A model generated the notes under the pieces. That model worked only from the letters and a program-made list of their open reading frames with translations, searched no databases and was not told the DNA's origin. Both the position numbers and the translations under genes were made by a program. From Choristoneura fumiferana (taxonomy: Eukaryota > Arthropoda > Insecta > Lepidoptera > Tortricidae): a stretch of DNA of 64,000 nucleotides. Below, one piece after another: positions 31,035 through 42,215 of the stretch; the stretch's first letter is position 1, and every line of letters starts with the position of its first letter. The DNA is taken from positions 11,547,604 through 11,611,603 of the forward strand of contig NC_133490.1 in NCBI RefSeq assembly GCF_025370935.1, written 5' to 3'.

Positions 31035-31564
31035 TTTTAACCGACTTCAAAAAAGGAGGAGGTTCTATGTTCCGATGTTTGTATTATTTTTTTTATGTAT
31101 GTTCACCGATTACTCAGTCAATTGTGGACCGATTTTCAAAATTATTTTTTTAATCGAAAGGGTATTCTTCTGAGGTGGTCCCATTATCACCAAATCAAGA
31201 TCTGATGATGAGATCTTAGGGAAATCGAGGGCAAACCTCAAATTTTATAGGCACTATGCGATTTTGGCATTTTTAGCATTAAGATGAGTATTTACATTCA
31301 GAAAGTATCATTTGGTAACCTGGACCTGATGAAGAAGACCGTGATGACCAATGGAACTCATCAAAGCTAAGTAATGCTCGCTCGTCTATAAACGATCATG
31401 ATTAATATACCTAGATAAGCGACTAAGAAAAAGCTTTAAGTTAATGATTATTTCGAACTGATATGATGATGAAGCAACTAAGTCGTGTTTGGGCTTAATA
31501 GAATCGTTGTGAGATGTACTTTGGCTATGAATCACTAAAAAATGTGTGAATAAGATTTTTTTTA
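31035..31564 (+). mobile_element. CCGACTTCAAAAAAGGAGG-type dispersed repeat
   Basis: Begins TTAACCGACTTCAAAAAAGG and holds GATTACTCAGTCAATTG and ACCAAATCAAGATCTGATGA; a repeat class I recognise as common in Lepidoptera. Non-coding. Confidence 0.6.
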
Positions 31565-31830
31565 ACAAAAAAGTAAAATCGACTTCAAAAAAATAAAAAT
31601 AAACAAAAAATGGAACCGACTACAAACGATACATAAACTACGAACCGACTACATAACCGACTACAAACGATAGCCAGCAGGAGTGGGACAATAGTCGTCT
31701 ATTTCTTTTACATACTATGGGTTTCATTCAATCCCTCCTGCTGGGTCGTGTACATAGAAAAATATTTTCAAGAGTTTTGTAGTCGGTTCCATTTTTGTAT
31801 TTTTTTTTATTTTTTTGGAGTCGGTTTTAT
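31565..31830. mobile_element. Fold-back element, CGACTTCAAAAAAATAAAAA ends
   Basis: AAAAAATGGAACCGACTACAAA at the left faces TTTTGTAGTCGGTTCCATTT at the right. A smaller internal hairpin CAGCAGGAG / CTCCTGCTG is nested inside. Confidence 0.65.
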
Positions 31831-31908
31831 TTCCTATGCATACATATCTCAGGTTGCTTATTTCTACTACGCTACTTATAAGCAACCTGAGATATGTATG
31901 CATAGGAA
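31831..31908. repeat. Perfect 31-bp hairpin with 16-nt loop
   Basis: Left arm TTCCTATGCATACATATCTC..., right arm its exact inverse ending GAGATATGTATGCATAGGAA. Not part of a recognised element. Confidence 0.85.
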
Positions 31909-31929
31909 AAATTCGTGTCTAGATTCCTG

Positions 31930-32132
31930 TCCAGCGGTGGTGTAGGGGTTATAGCACGCAGCACGGATTGCTGAGGACCTGGGTTCGATTCCCAGCGCTG
32001 GTCTCTTTTTCTGGTTTTTCTGTGCATCCATGTCTTAGTTTGTATTTTCGATATGGTTTCACGGGATACCCGTAAAAGTAACAAATTTGGAGTTGAAATA
32101 AAAAAATACAAAAAGACTCCAAAAAACCAATC
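31930..32132 (+). mobile_element. tRNA-derived SINE (CCAATCTT-end family), full copy
   Basis: CCAGCGGTGGTGTAGGGG head, B-box GGGTTCGATTCCC, body ACGGGATACCCGTAAAAGTA, end AAAAAACCAATC. Confidence 0.85.
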
Positions 32133-32275
32133 GGTTTTATTTGTTTGATTTTCAAAAAAATATGTGTCCAATATTTTCTGATGATTTAACCAACGGATAA
32201 TATAGAATAGGTATTATTTATTTTTACCCAAGAAACTACCTAATTCCCACGGGAATGCGATATCACGGATATTGG

Positions 32276-32463
32276 ATTCAACTGGCAACCAATGGTTCAA
32301 ATGATAAGTTTAATTGTCACACATGCATAGGTACAAGTTTGTCTCTGAGCCAGCAGCGCCGAGGCCATCGAGCTATCAGCGTCGGCATCGGCTCGTTCAG
32401 CACGGACGAACACACACAAGGCGCGGGTCCGCGCGGGGCCGCGGCGTTTTAACCCCGAAGGAG
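32276..32463 (+). repeat. Direct repeat X, copy 1 (uninterrupted)
   Basis: CAACTGGCAACCAATGGTTC ... GCGCGGGGCCGCGGCGTT. The second copy (32643-33230) is interrupted by a transposable element. Confidence 0.7.
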
Positions 32464-32642
32464 TTTAGGTTTATGTTTTTAATCCCCTATGCAAAAAGAG
32501 GGGTGTTACAAGTTTGAAGCCAATGTCTGTCTGTCTATCTATGGCATCGTAGCTCTCACACGGATTTCAACGCTTTTATTTTACGTGGAAGCCGGTTTTT
32601 AGCGATGTTTCATTAAAATCGGTCCACATCCCGGAAATTTGT
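32464..32642 (+). mobile_element. AATCCCC..GCAAAGAGGGGTG repeat, copy
   Basis: TTTAATCCCCTATGCAAAAAGAGG then GTCTGTCTGTCTATC and GCATCGTAGCTCT. Better copies at 61893 and 63311. Confidence 0.6.
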
Positions 32643-32676
32643 TTCAACTGGCAACTAATCGGTTTATATGATAAGT

Positions 32677-33072
32677 GGGCCAATCAACATTTTTACCGAC
32701 ACTAATCTGTCCGCGACATTTTTCAAACAATTGCAGACTTTTGTAAGTAAACATGTCTTTTCTGTAATTTAATAGATGGTGTACATGAATACATGCCATC
32801 CTACGTAAGTTTAAGCTATTAACGCATTCACTGCCACCGACGCATATATGCGTTTTTGGAACTTCTCCCCAGTGCCGTTGTCATAATTATTCATACATTT
32901 TGAACGCACATGTGCGTCGGTGGCACCTGTGGTCAGTCAAGTGAAGTCAGGTGACAGTGAATGCGTTAAACCGTGAAACATCTTGTTGGAAGTACAATTT
33001 TTTGGTAACGCCAGAGACAATTTTGGTAACGCAGGAGACGCCCAAAGTGTCGGTAAAATAGTTGATTGGCCC
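32677..33072. mobile_element. TIR element inside repeat X
   Basis: GGGCCAATCAACATTTTTACCG faces GGTAAAATAGTTGATTGGCCC. Flanked by AAGT on both sides (32673-32676, 33073-33076), a 4-bp target duplication. Hosts a second MITE. Confidence 0.75.
32819..32969. mobile_element. piggyBac-type MITE (TTAA)
   Basis: TTAACGCATTCACTG ... CAGTGAATGCGTTAA, both ends on TTAA. Subterminal CCACCGACGCATATATGCG / CGCACATGTGCGTCGGTGG. Family assignment rests on the TTAA only. Confidence 0.75.
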
Positions 33073-33457
33073 AAGTAAGTTCAAATGGCACACATCTACA
33101 TACAAGCTCGTCTCTAGCAGCGCGGCGCGAGGCCACTGGCGTCGGACTATCAGTGTTAGCATCGGCTCGTTGAACACGGATGGCCACACACGGGGCGCGA
33201 AGTCCGCGCGGAGCCGCGGCGTTATTTAATATTACGAACCCGAAAGGTGACAAACGGAACAGGGTTGTCGTGTCGCTACATTATCCCACCGTCCTCCGCC
33301 CGTCCATCTGTGTGGCACAAAGTTGTACGTCAAGTCAAAATACCACGAACGGGACTTATCACGCTAACACACATCGTGGTATTTTGACTATGAGTGAAAA
33401 TCACGAAAGTTTAAAACGTAGTAAGTCAAAAACCGTAATAGATGAAATTTATACATA

Positions 33458-33472
33458 ATGTGTATTTCTGTT
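33458..33472. repeat. SINE target duplication, left (15 bp)
   Basis: ATGTGTATTTCTGTT, repeated at 33777-33791. Confidence 0.85.
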
Positions 33473-33776
33473 TGTGCAGGTTTCCTCACGATGTTTTCCT
33501 TCACCGCAAAGCTCGTGGTAAACTTCAAATGTAATTTCGCACATGAATTTCGAAAAACTCAGAGGTGCGAGCCGGGGTTTGAACCCACGACCCTCTGTTT
33601 GAGAGGCGATAGGTCAAACCACTAGGCAAACCTGCGAAGCAATTCAATGGTGCGTGTGAAGTTCCCAATCCGCACTGGGCCCACGTGGGAACTATGGCCC
33701 AAGCCCTCTTGTTCTGAGAGGAGGCCTGTGCCCAGCAGTGGGACGTATATAGGCTGGGATGATGATGATGATGATG
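33473..33776 (+). mobile_element. tRNA-derived SINE with inverted 5' half
   Basis: The tail half (AAACCTGCGAAGCAATTCAA ... GATGATGATGATG) is in plus sense. The tRNA head half lies before it in minus sense. The two halves meet near 33625 and together give one nearly full-length SINE within one 15-bp target duplication. Confidence 0.88.
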
Positions 33777-33791
33777 ATGTGTATTTCTGTT
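33777..33791. repeat. SINE target duplication, right (15 bp)
   Basis: ATGTGTATTTCTGTT, partner of 33458-33472. Confidence 0.85.
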
Positions 33792-34127
33792 GCCATTGTA
33801 ACAACAAATAATAAAAAGAGGGTCCTGGGTAGAGCATACAAAGTCGCGATTGAGGTAATTTTCCTATAAAAAGTAGTGAAACCTCATGAACAGCTAAACG
33901 TAAAAGATAGAGAAGAACTCTCGGTTGCGGGATTCCATAATATAATGACTTGTACCATTGAAATTACTGTAGGAGTAATCGTTACTCTTCGACACTTCTT
34001 TATTTTACTTTTAGTTTAGGTATACTAACAACGACCCTGGCAAAAGTTGACTCTTTAAGAGATAAATTCGCCTTTGTTGTTTGTTTATTAATTTGTTTTT
34101 GTACAATAAAGTGTTTACATCCCACTA

Positions 34128-34345
34128 TCTCACTAATCTCACTAATATTGTCAATGCGAAAGTTTATAAGTCTGTTTGTTTGTTTGTTACTACATCACGT
34201 CTAAACCGCTGGACCGATTTAGATGAAATTCGGTCTACAGATAGTTTGCGTTCCGGGGAAGGACATAGGATAGTTTTTATAGCGACATCGACATAGGATA
34301 GCGATAAACAAATTCTACTCGGACGGAGTCGCGGTTAACGGCTGC
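34128..34345 (+). mobile_element. Helitron-like fragment, degraded end
   Basis: CTCACTAATATTGTCAATGCG start and ACCGATTTAGATGAAATTCG body match 52869-53096; the CTAG terminus is lost. Confidence 0.6.
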
Positions 34346-34355
34346 TACACACTAA

Positions 34356-34510
34356 CCCCCTTATTCATAAAACTTAACAAGCCTATGTTAACTAACAAAT
34401 GCTTTGTCCCTTTCTAACAAATACAAAAGTCGAAGTGACAGATAAGGACAAACGAATTTTAGCGGCATTTTAACTAAAATAGGTTTGATTGTCGTTTATG
34501 AATAAGGGGG
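34356..34510. mobile_element. MITE, CCCCCTTATTCATAAA ends
   Basis: CCCCCTTATTCATAAAAC faces GTTTATGAATAAGGGGG; about 155 bp, non-coding. Confidence 0.8.
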
Positions 34511-35710
34511 ATAGTTATAAGGTAGTAATGAAAAGACTTGATATTTCACCCACGCAGCCATTAACGCACAAGTATGACGAAGCAAATTAAAATCGTAAGC
34601 TCGTTGACTATTGAGCGCTGTCGTCGCCCGAGCGAACTAAGCACTTAATAAAATTCTAAACGATTTCCCTTACATAAAACACGAGAGTTTACGGCTTCTA
34701 ATTAAACAGACAGACGGATGTGGTCTCGATGGCGCCGACAGATGCTTCCCGCTTCGCGACTATGGTACAACTCCTTACTATCTGTATCTACGTATACAGG
34801 GCGTCTCTGATCATGAGGTTACTTTTGTTGTGTAACTTTTTAAAAATACTCGTATGACCACTCTTAATTTTTTTATGTCCTTTCCATTCTGGTTGGAAGT
34901 TTAGGACGAAAGTGGGCGTTCCTATTTACTAATCTGTTTTGTTTACACATACATCTTTGTATGCGGAAATTGGTGTAAACGAGATTAAAAGTTTGCCTCT
35001 CTGAAGTCAACGAAGTTAGTACTGACTTTTGATAAAAAACCTTTTTTAACACAAGCTATTTTTGCTTACTGTACTGGTTGTTGACTATAAAGGCGTAATA
35101 CATATGTAAGTATGTCAAATTTAAAGTAATTCTGACCACTGAAAATGGATCAAAATTAATTTGCAAAATTTAAATCAAATATATAAATCTACGAGGTAAA
35201 GTTAAATAAAAGATTAAAAAGCTATTCAATAAGGGAAGCACACCTTAAGGGCTAATTTTGCTGTCATTTCAAAATTACAAATTCCTCTCCTTACTAGATT
35301 GATGTTATGTCACTTAAGAGGATTTTTTGTCCATTCTTTCGATTGTCATCTTAAAAATATGGGGGTGTTTTTTTCCACATTTAAGTCACTTCGGTTCCCA
35401 GACGAAGCATGTAGTTTTAAGAAAATATCTGAATGCAGTATAATTTACTTTTAAAAATAAAATAAAGTCTATTTCCAGCACAATCGATGTCCTATGTCAA
35501 ATATTTAAGGTACTTTCCCTTCATGTGCTAAAGTCTTAGGAAGCATTTTAAAAACGTCGCGGTCGCGGACAGAAGCCTACTCCGTGTGTCCCGTGACCCG
35601 GTTGCAGAGGCACGTGAACAGCGAACTTTATTGTACTCCGCAAACAGCGAGATAAAGCTCGCTACTCCTTATCCACTACGTAAGACTTGCACGAGCGGGT
35701 TCGACTGGTA
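34511..35710. other. Intergenic, nothing recognised
   Basis: No gene, no clear repeat ends. A slightly GC-rich stretch at 35560-35700 has short frames only. Confidence 0.4.
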
Positions 35711-35715
35711 CAAGC

Positions 35716-35890
35716 TTTTGCAAGCAAACTTACAATGTAGGTTTGTCTGGGTCAAATCTTGCATGTGAATTTCGACCCACTTGCCGAAGTCGGATTGATG
35801 TGAAATTTGGCACACTTATGTAAGTCCAGTGAAAATACAATAATCTGGTAGTGAAATTATGGTAATACCTCCAGGATGGCTTAGATTGGC
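35716..35890 (+). mobile_element. MITE (TACAAGCTTTT family), partial
   Basis: ACAAGCTTTTGCAAGCAAAC start and GTCGGATTGATGTGAAATTT body. Confidence 0.55.
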
Positions 35891-35974
35891 TGTGATAGAC
35901 CGATGGACCGACAATCAGACATATACACCAATGATCCTCTAGTTTCTGTTTTTCCCTTTGAGGTGCGGAACCCA

Positions 35975-36597
35975 AAAAAAAACAGGCCAAGAGCGTGTCG
36001 GACACGCCCGAAATAGGGTTCCGTAGCCATTACGAAAAAATTAAGTAATATTTTTCTAAGGCTTTCGTATTTGGTAATACGGAATATTCCAAGTTTAGGT
36101 ATATTTTATACCTTAGGCTGCTATTATATTTTTGCTGCGTTATAGTTTTCCTTGTAAGTTTGATATACTTACTACCATATTGATTTTTTTTTTAATTTTT
36201 CCGCCCACCGGTTTAGATTTTAGAGGGGGGACGCTCGATTTTAATGAAAATTTGCACTTTAAAGTTGAATATTTTAAAAACAAAACACTGAATCGAAAAA
36301 TCGTTTTAGCAACTCCTCCCTTTTAAAAGACCTATCCAACGATACCCCCCACTACAAGTTTGAACGAGAAAAAAAATCATCCCCACTTTACGTCTATGGG
36401 AGGTACTCTAAAAAAAATTTTTTTTTAATTATTATTGTACCATTTTGTCGGCATAGTTTATATATAATATATTTGTGCAAAATTACAGCTTTCTAGCATT
36501 GATAGTCCCTGAGCAAAGCCGCGGACGGACAGACAGACAGACATGGCGCAACTATAAGGGTTCCGTTTTTGCCATTTTGGCTACGGAACCCTAAAAA
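35975..36597 (+). mobile_element. GGTTCCGTAGCC-family repeat, fullest copy
   Basis: From GGCCAAGAGCGTGTCGGACA to GGCTACGGAACCCTAAAAA. Includes the (CAGA)n run and GCAAAGCCGCGGACGGACAG. The start TAGGGTTCCGTAGCC and end GGCTACGGAACCCTA are inverse, so it may be a TIR element. Confidence 0.75.
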
Positions 36598-36978
36598 CGA
36601 TACAATAAATGTTAAATGCGTCCGCAAAACCGCTGAAAGTTACGACATCGCCGATCCGGTCCCACATACATACATACAAATCCTTCCTTTGACCATAAAA
36701 GTTAATCACAGCGCTAATGTGGATTCAGGTAATCTGGCTTAATTATTAACGCTGGCATCCCCAAGGCCTGGGTCGGTGTATGTGCCTGTATTTTAGTTAT
36801 AAGCGCAAACTTTAAGGGTCTGGAGGCTCTAATAGACATTACTTACTGTGTATCTTTTAAATTAACTGTATACCTTGCCATCCACGAAGACGCACTGGTT
36901 GACGTGACTCTACATCGTCTCATTGGCTGTTAATATGTCATATGTTAGTTTTTTAGTCATCTAAGTATGTTAATTAAG

Positions 36979-37183
36979 ATTGGTTTTTTGGAATCTTTTT
37001 GTATTTTTTATTTCAATTCCAAATTTTTTATTACTTTTACGGTCATCCCGTAAAACCTATATCGAAAATACATACTGAAATATAGATGCGCAGAAAAACC
37101 AGAAAAATAAGACCAGCGCTGGGAATCGAACCCAGGTCCTCGGCATTCCGTGCCGTGTGCTATACCGCTACACCACCGCTGGA
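36979..37183 (-). mobile_element. tRNA-derived SINE (CCAATCTT-end family), full reverse copy
   Basis: GATTGGTTTTTTGGAATC through GGGAATCGAACCC to CTACACCACCGCTGGA. Full length. Confidence 0.85.
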
Positions 37184-38399
37184 CAAGCAAGCAAGGGTTC
37201 ATTATCCATGTTAATATTTTTTTATGTCACTTTATCATTGTTTCTTAATAAACCGTGTCTATTTTGTAGTGATTAAAGTTTTTTATCTATCTACATAAAG
37301 AAAGAACATTAATTCATTTTCACTTAGCGTGTAGAGATATTTTTTTTAATTTACTTTTCTCTCAAATTGCCGGTGTAATTTATATACTATATACTTGTGC
37401 CAAATTATACCTTGTTAAAAGGTACTAAGAGTAAGAGTCTCAAAACAGCTGACGAACGAATAAGGGGAAATACATGTATAGAATACATGTTTTTACCATT
37501 TCGACCAGACTTAAAAAAAATGCAGTCGGAGTGAATAAAAGAAAAACGTGTAAATAATGAGTCTGCAAGGAAGCCGCCTGCGGGCTATAAGCCCAGCGGC
37601 AGGTGCCTCGAACCCTTTATTACGCAAGGAAAACAATCTCACATGGATAAAAGAATAATCAAAGAGCGGACGTAAAAGAAGATTCTGTTATTTTTTTAAT
37701 TGATGCTTTTTTTGACTGTGTTATTTTTGACTATACTTACATTGCCATCCAACTTACATAATGTATATCAAATTACAAGTCAATCCGACCACTGAAAGTG
37801 GGTCAAAATGAACTTGCAAGATTTGACCCAACAAACAGGGCAATTTTAATAAAAGCTTGTATGTTTTTGTAAAAAGAGTTATTAATTCAACCAGCCATTC
37901 GTTCGCAGAGAGATTGGTGATAGTTGAGTTTCACATGTTAAAATAACGACAGGTATTTCGCTTGGAATCACGTTGCTACGGCGCCTCGCCACTGCCACTT
38001 ACTCTTGGCCTATATTGTAAGCAGCAATAGTACATTCAGATGTCTCTACCAGTGTCTGCGTGGCCATTTTTTCGTACTAAAAGATTCCCTAAAGGCATTT
38101 CGGAAAATAACTTTTATGACGACTTATTTAAAGACTAAATTGAAGCATTTTGGTTTTGGATACCATGCTATCGTCGGACTGTCGAGTGGCTAGCCAGCGC
38201 CTTAGAGGGAAATTTGCTTCGAACTTTTTGCCGAGCTTTCGTCCGACAAATTTAAAGACGGCGAATGCTCGATGTTATACGTATATTATGTGAATGCTTA
38301 AGTTAATGAGCACCTTTAAAATTGTTTGTGTCATTCACTTAGCTTGGCTGTCAAAAAGTTTGAGCAGCTTTGCTAGAAAATAATGACATAAATGAGTAA
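37184..38399. other. Intergenic with one MITE fragment
   Basis: A reverse fragment of the TACAAGCTTTT MITE lies at about 37725-37860 (AAGTCAATCCGACCACTGAA). Nothing else recognised. Confidence 0.4.
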
Positions 38400-38632
38400 A
38401 TATCATGGGACACTCGACACCAATTGACCTAGTCCCAAACTAAGCAAAGCTTGTACTATGGATACTAGCCAACGGATAAACATACTTATATAGATAAATA
38501 CATACTTAAACATCCAAGACCCGAGAACAAACATTCGTATTATTCATACAAATATCTGCCCCGGCCGGGGATCGAACTCGAGACCTCAGGCTTCGTAGTT
38601 AGGTTCTCTAATAACTTGGCTATCCGGCCGTT
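38400..38632 (-). mobile_element. tRNA-derived SINE, third family
   Basis: Reverse orientation: a tRNA-like head with B-box GAGTTCGATCCCC and A-box-like GATAGCCAAG. The tail (ATCCATAGTACAAGCTTTGC, TAGTTTGGGACTAGGTCAA) is a standard lepidopteran SINE end. Confidence 0.75.
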
Positions 38633-38870
38633 CACATAATAATATGACACGAACGATTCATTCCCTAATTTTGATATATTATGTAAGGCAGAGGCGATTT
38701 AGCGACCACTTGCGTCGAGTTGGAAACTGAACCTTATTAATTTCATAATACGTCACAATTTCCATTGTAATTATTGAAAATACGACTAGCTTCAAAAATA
38801 TTCTTTGTCAGGTGTGTATTCGGTAGCTGCCTTTGTTTCTGGAAGTATGCTTAAATAAATGGGGCCTTAT

Positions 38871-39163
38871 TTTTTTTTTCTTTTTTTTTTATTCGACTGG
38901 ATGGCAATGGAAAACGAGCAAGTGGGTCTCCTGATGGTAAGAGATCACCACCGCCCATAGACAACTGCAACACCAGGGTATTGCAGATGCGTTGCCAACC
39001 TAGAGGCCTAAGATGGAATACCTCAAGTGCCAGTTATTTCACCGGCTGTCTTACTCTCCACGCCGAAACACAACAGTGCAAGCACTGCTGCTTCACGGCA
39101 GGATTAGCGAGCAAGATGGTGGTAGCAATCCGGGCGGATCTTGCACAAGGTCCTACCGTCTGC
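38871..39163 (-). mobile_element. Poly-A retroposon, ~280-bp family (copy 3)
   Basis: T-run, ATTCGACTGGATGGCAA, end CCTACCGTCTGC. Confidence 0.85.
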
Positions 39164-39653
39164 AAAAACCTTATTAAGGGTTAAGCTTATATCTATTTTT
39201 TCTTATCATTATCACAGTCTTGGAGTATATAGCTATGAGCAATATTTAACAGGGTTCCGTTTGTTACCCACCAGTACGGAACACTAAAAAAGGCTCAACA
39301 ACCTTTCTGGAAACTAATGAAATTTATCACGATCGCCTCCCTTCCCTTTTGGCGGTCTCAAGTGTAGAAAGGGCTACTACGAAACTCGCAAATCGAATTC
39401 GTATCGCGCCGTCTCTTTCACTCGCGTATTAAATGGCATAAGCGTCAGGGACGGCAACATACGAAGTTCGAGTTTTGCACTTCGTGGTATATTCACGTAT
39501 GATATGACGTATATATACGTGGTATGTCAGCGATCGATGCATCTGATCCCTTGAGTGCACTGTACTAATGGCCAATAAGCGATCTCCAATTTTTTTTTTT
39601 CTTTCGGGGATCGCTACATTAGCGAATGTTTGTGAGTGGTTAACTAATCTATG

Positions 39654-39821
39654 CCCTTAGTGTAAGTTTTCGGTTACAAAATACGTCTCGATGGCGTTCG
39701 CGTTAAAACACGAACAGCGCCTCTAGCGGAACGTTTGCGATGTTCGTGTTTCCATACAAATTGAGATTTTAACGCGAACGCGATCGAGACGTATTTTGTA
39801 ACCGAAAACTTACACTAAGGG
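39654..39821. mobile_element. MITE with ~55-bp near-perfect inverted repeats
   Basis: CCCTTAGTGTAAGTTTTCGG faces CCGAAAACTTACACTAAGGG. The arms continue through GGTTACAAAATACGTCTCGA and GCGTTCGCGTTAAAA. Only about 55 bases separate the arms. Confidence 0.85.
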
Positions 39822-39829
39822 TACTGTCA

Positions 39830-40640
39830 GACTAACCTGAAGACACGAATGGGAGGAAAATGTTATTAAAAGTGTACATCTATCTAACAACATACATTCC
39901 CTTGCTTAATTGACATGAAACCTGCCTAAGAACCATCGCTAGAAAACCTGCTTTCAAATAAAAAAACTGCATTTAAATCGCTCCACCCGCTAGACAGACA
40001 GACACACATAGCGGTCAAACTTATAACACCCATTTTGGATCGTGGGTTAAAAATGGAAAGAAGTTCATTATTCAAACCTCGTTACCTAGTAGTCCAAAAA
40101 ATATTTACAATAAAAAAATACAAAAAGGCAGTCTTGGTATTATGTGCATTCTGGTGTACAACAGTTTAAGACCGCGGGTTCAAGGTGGATGCAGGCCGCT
40201 TCCAATCGAAGCAACTGGAGGTCTATAGGTAGGCCAATGTCCAACAGTGGACGTCCTACAGCAGGTGATTATTGTGATTGATGGTGCACACTGCCAATTT
40301 AAGGGTTTTACTACCATCGTAAACCATTAACTACAGATACTGATAAAAATGACAACACAAGTAACTAGAAATAAAAAAGGTAACCGTTGATCCGGGAGAG
40401 CAGGACTAATCTTATACCCTCAGTAATTGATAAATTGATAATGGATCGTTCACAATACGTACATTATACCTAGTGTCATCCACGAAGACGCGTGATTTTG
40501 TCAAAATTAGACATTAATGACATTGTAATAAGAACCACGGCACGCGTCATCGTGAATGACTCTACCTATACATTATGATTTGAATGAACCATTATATAAC
40601 CCCTCACTTTTCATTGTAGACTGACCATGCACTTATAATA
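39830..40640. other. Intergenic with short repeat tails
   Basis: A reversed fragment of the AGGGGTG repeat near 39985-40040 (GACAGACAGACACACATAGCG) and a LINE/SINE tail at 40205-40280 (CCAATGTCCAACAGTGGACG). No gene. Confidence 0.45.
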
Positions 40641-40644
40641 CACA

Positions 40645-40923
40645 TTTTTTTTTCTTTATACGACTGGATGGCAAACGAGCAAGTGGGCCTCCTGATGGTA
40701 AGAGATCACCACCGCCCATAAACATCTGCAAACCAGGGGAATTGCAGATGCGTTGCCAACCTAGAGGCCTAAGATGGGATACCTCAAGTGCCAGTAATTT
40801 CACCGGCTGTCTTACTCTCCACGCCGAAACACAACAGTGCAAGCACTGCTGCTTCACGGCAGGATTAGCGAGCAAGATGGTGGTAGCAATCCGGGCGGAC
40901 CTTGCACAAGGTCCTACCACCTA
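40645..40923 (-). mobile_element. Poly-A retroposon, ~280-bp family (copy 4)
   Basis: Same ends as the other copies. Its CCTACCACCT end runs directly into a MITE. Confidence 0.85.
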
Positions 40924-41062
40924 CAGTCGAGTGCAAAAAAATGGACTTATTTATCCTTCAAAAATATGTATCACACCACAGACTCTTATTCCGACGTAAT
41001 AAGGCCGTGGTAACATATTTTTGAGTGGTTCGAATAGATGCATATTTTTGCAATTGACTGTA
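40922..41062 (+). mobile_element. MITE, TACAGTC..GTGCAAAAA ends
   Basis: TACAGTCGAGTGCAAAAAAA at the left faces TTTTTGCAATTGACTGTA at the right. Same family as 9734-9868. Confidence 0.8.
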
Positions 41063-42045
41063 CGATATAGTAGCCTTAACTAACTGAATCCAATTAAGTA
41101 AGTCCTGCTAACGTCTCCCAAATTAACCTATATATTTATCAAAGTAGGTACCTGTACGACCTTGATGTTTGCAAAGTCGTATTAACGCATCCCATGGATG
41201 AAAACAATAAATTATTTTTCGTCCCCAGAAACGCGTAAAACTAGAGCCCTTAGGCCAATTCCCTTAATTTAATTACAAGCTTATGAATTGTTTCATCAAC
41301 CCGCTTAGTTTTAGCAATGCTTTTAGGAACAACCTGTACCTATTCACACTTAGGTAGATTGTTTATGTGATTTTTCTTTTTTGTCATCAATAAAGAGTTT
41401 ACATACCTAAATATATACGAATATTTTAAATTTAATATTATTTAATTTAATTTTAGTCAGTATGACAGGCACTCGAATGAAAGAAATCGGCACTATAGGG
41501 TTGAGGCAAGGCTAGAGTACATAACAGGGTTTATATTGTCTCACAAAAGCAGACAGCGAACTGCGTAGACAAACGAAATTATCTAGACTAAACCAATAGT
41601 ATATACAAAATTTATGAATTCATATATTTTACGGTCAAGACAGTCATTGAGGTAAAGAGACGATAGAAGATACACTATTGTATGATTTGTAGTTGTGCAA
41701 TTGCAAACTGTGACGTTGTAATGCAAGATTTTTGTTGCGTACTTAAATTACAAAATGGAGACATTGTTTAAATGGTAAGTATTTTTGATACTAATTTGAT
41801 GTATAAAATTTCAAGCTTGTTCTTAATTAAATTTGATATGTGGTTTAGTTTATTTGTATTTACTTTTCTAGAGTTATTTCTTTTTTATAGTGACAATTGA
41901 CTTCTTATAATAATTTTGATGATTTATTAAGTACAATAGTAATTTAAGGCCATTTTTTTTAAATTAGAACGTTAAAATAAGAAAGATACATCGAAAAAAA
42001 AAATCGTTTTCAAAATGTATCTAAAGATTATTGAAACATAATACT
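41063..42045. other. Intergenic, AT-rich
   Basis: No gene or repeat ends recognised. Confidence 0.4.
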
Positions 42046-42049
42046 TACA

Positions 42050-42215
42050 CAGGGTCTCGCGCGTAAAAAACAGTTAATTCACAGCACTCAAATATATACA
42101 CAACAACACAATTAAAAAATACTAACACTCTACGTCCCTTCAACTCGCAGCGCTAGCATATTGTGTACCTTCTCTAGCCGCTGTCACTGGCACTCTGCAC
42201 AACAGTCGCCATATT
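42050..42215 (-). promoter_or_regulatory. Candidate first exon / promoter region of a minus-strand gene
   Basis: On the minus strand a stretch of moderate GC ends in GAGACCCTGT and a strong donor GTAAGTATT. It contains an ATG (ATGGCGACTGTTGTGCAG) whose frame stops after 12 codons, so it would be a 5' UTR exon or uORF. It could be the start of the 29.2-kb or the 15-24-kb minus-strand gene. No direct link is visible. Confidence 0.28.

Larger units (their letters stand above)
32643..33230 (+). repeat. Direct repeat X, copy 2 (interrupted)
   Basis: CAACTGGCAACTAATCGGTT up to GATAAGT, then a 396-bp insertion, then the remainder (AAGCTCGTCTCTAGCAGCGC ... GCCGCGGCGTTAT). Confidence 0.7.
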
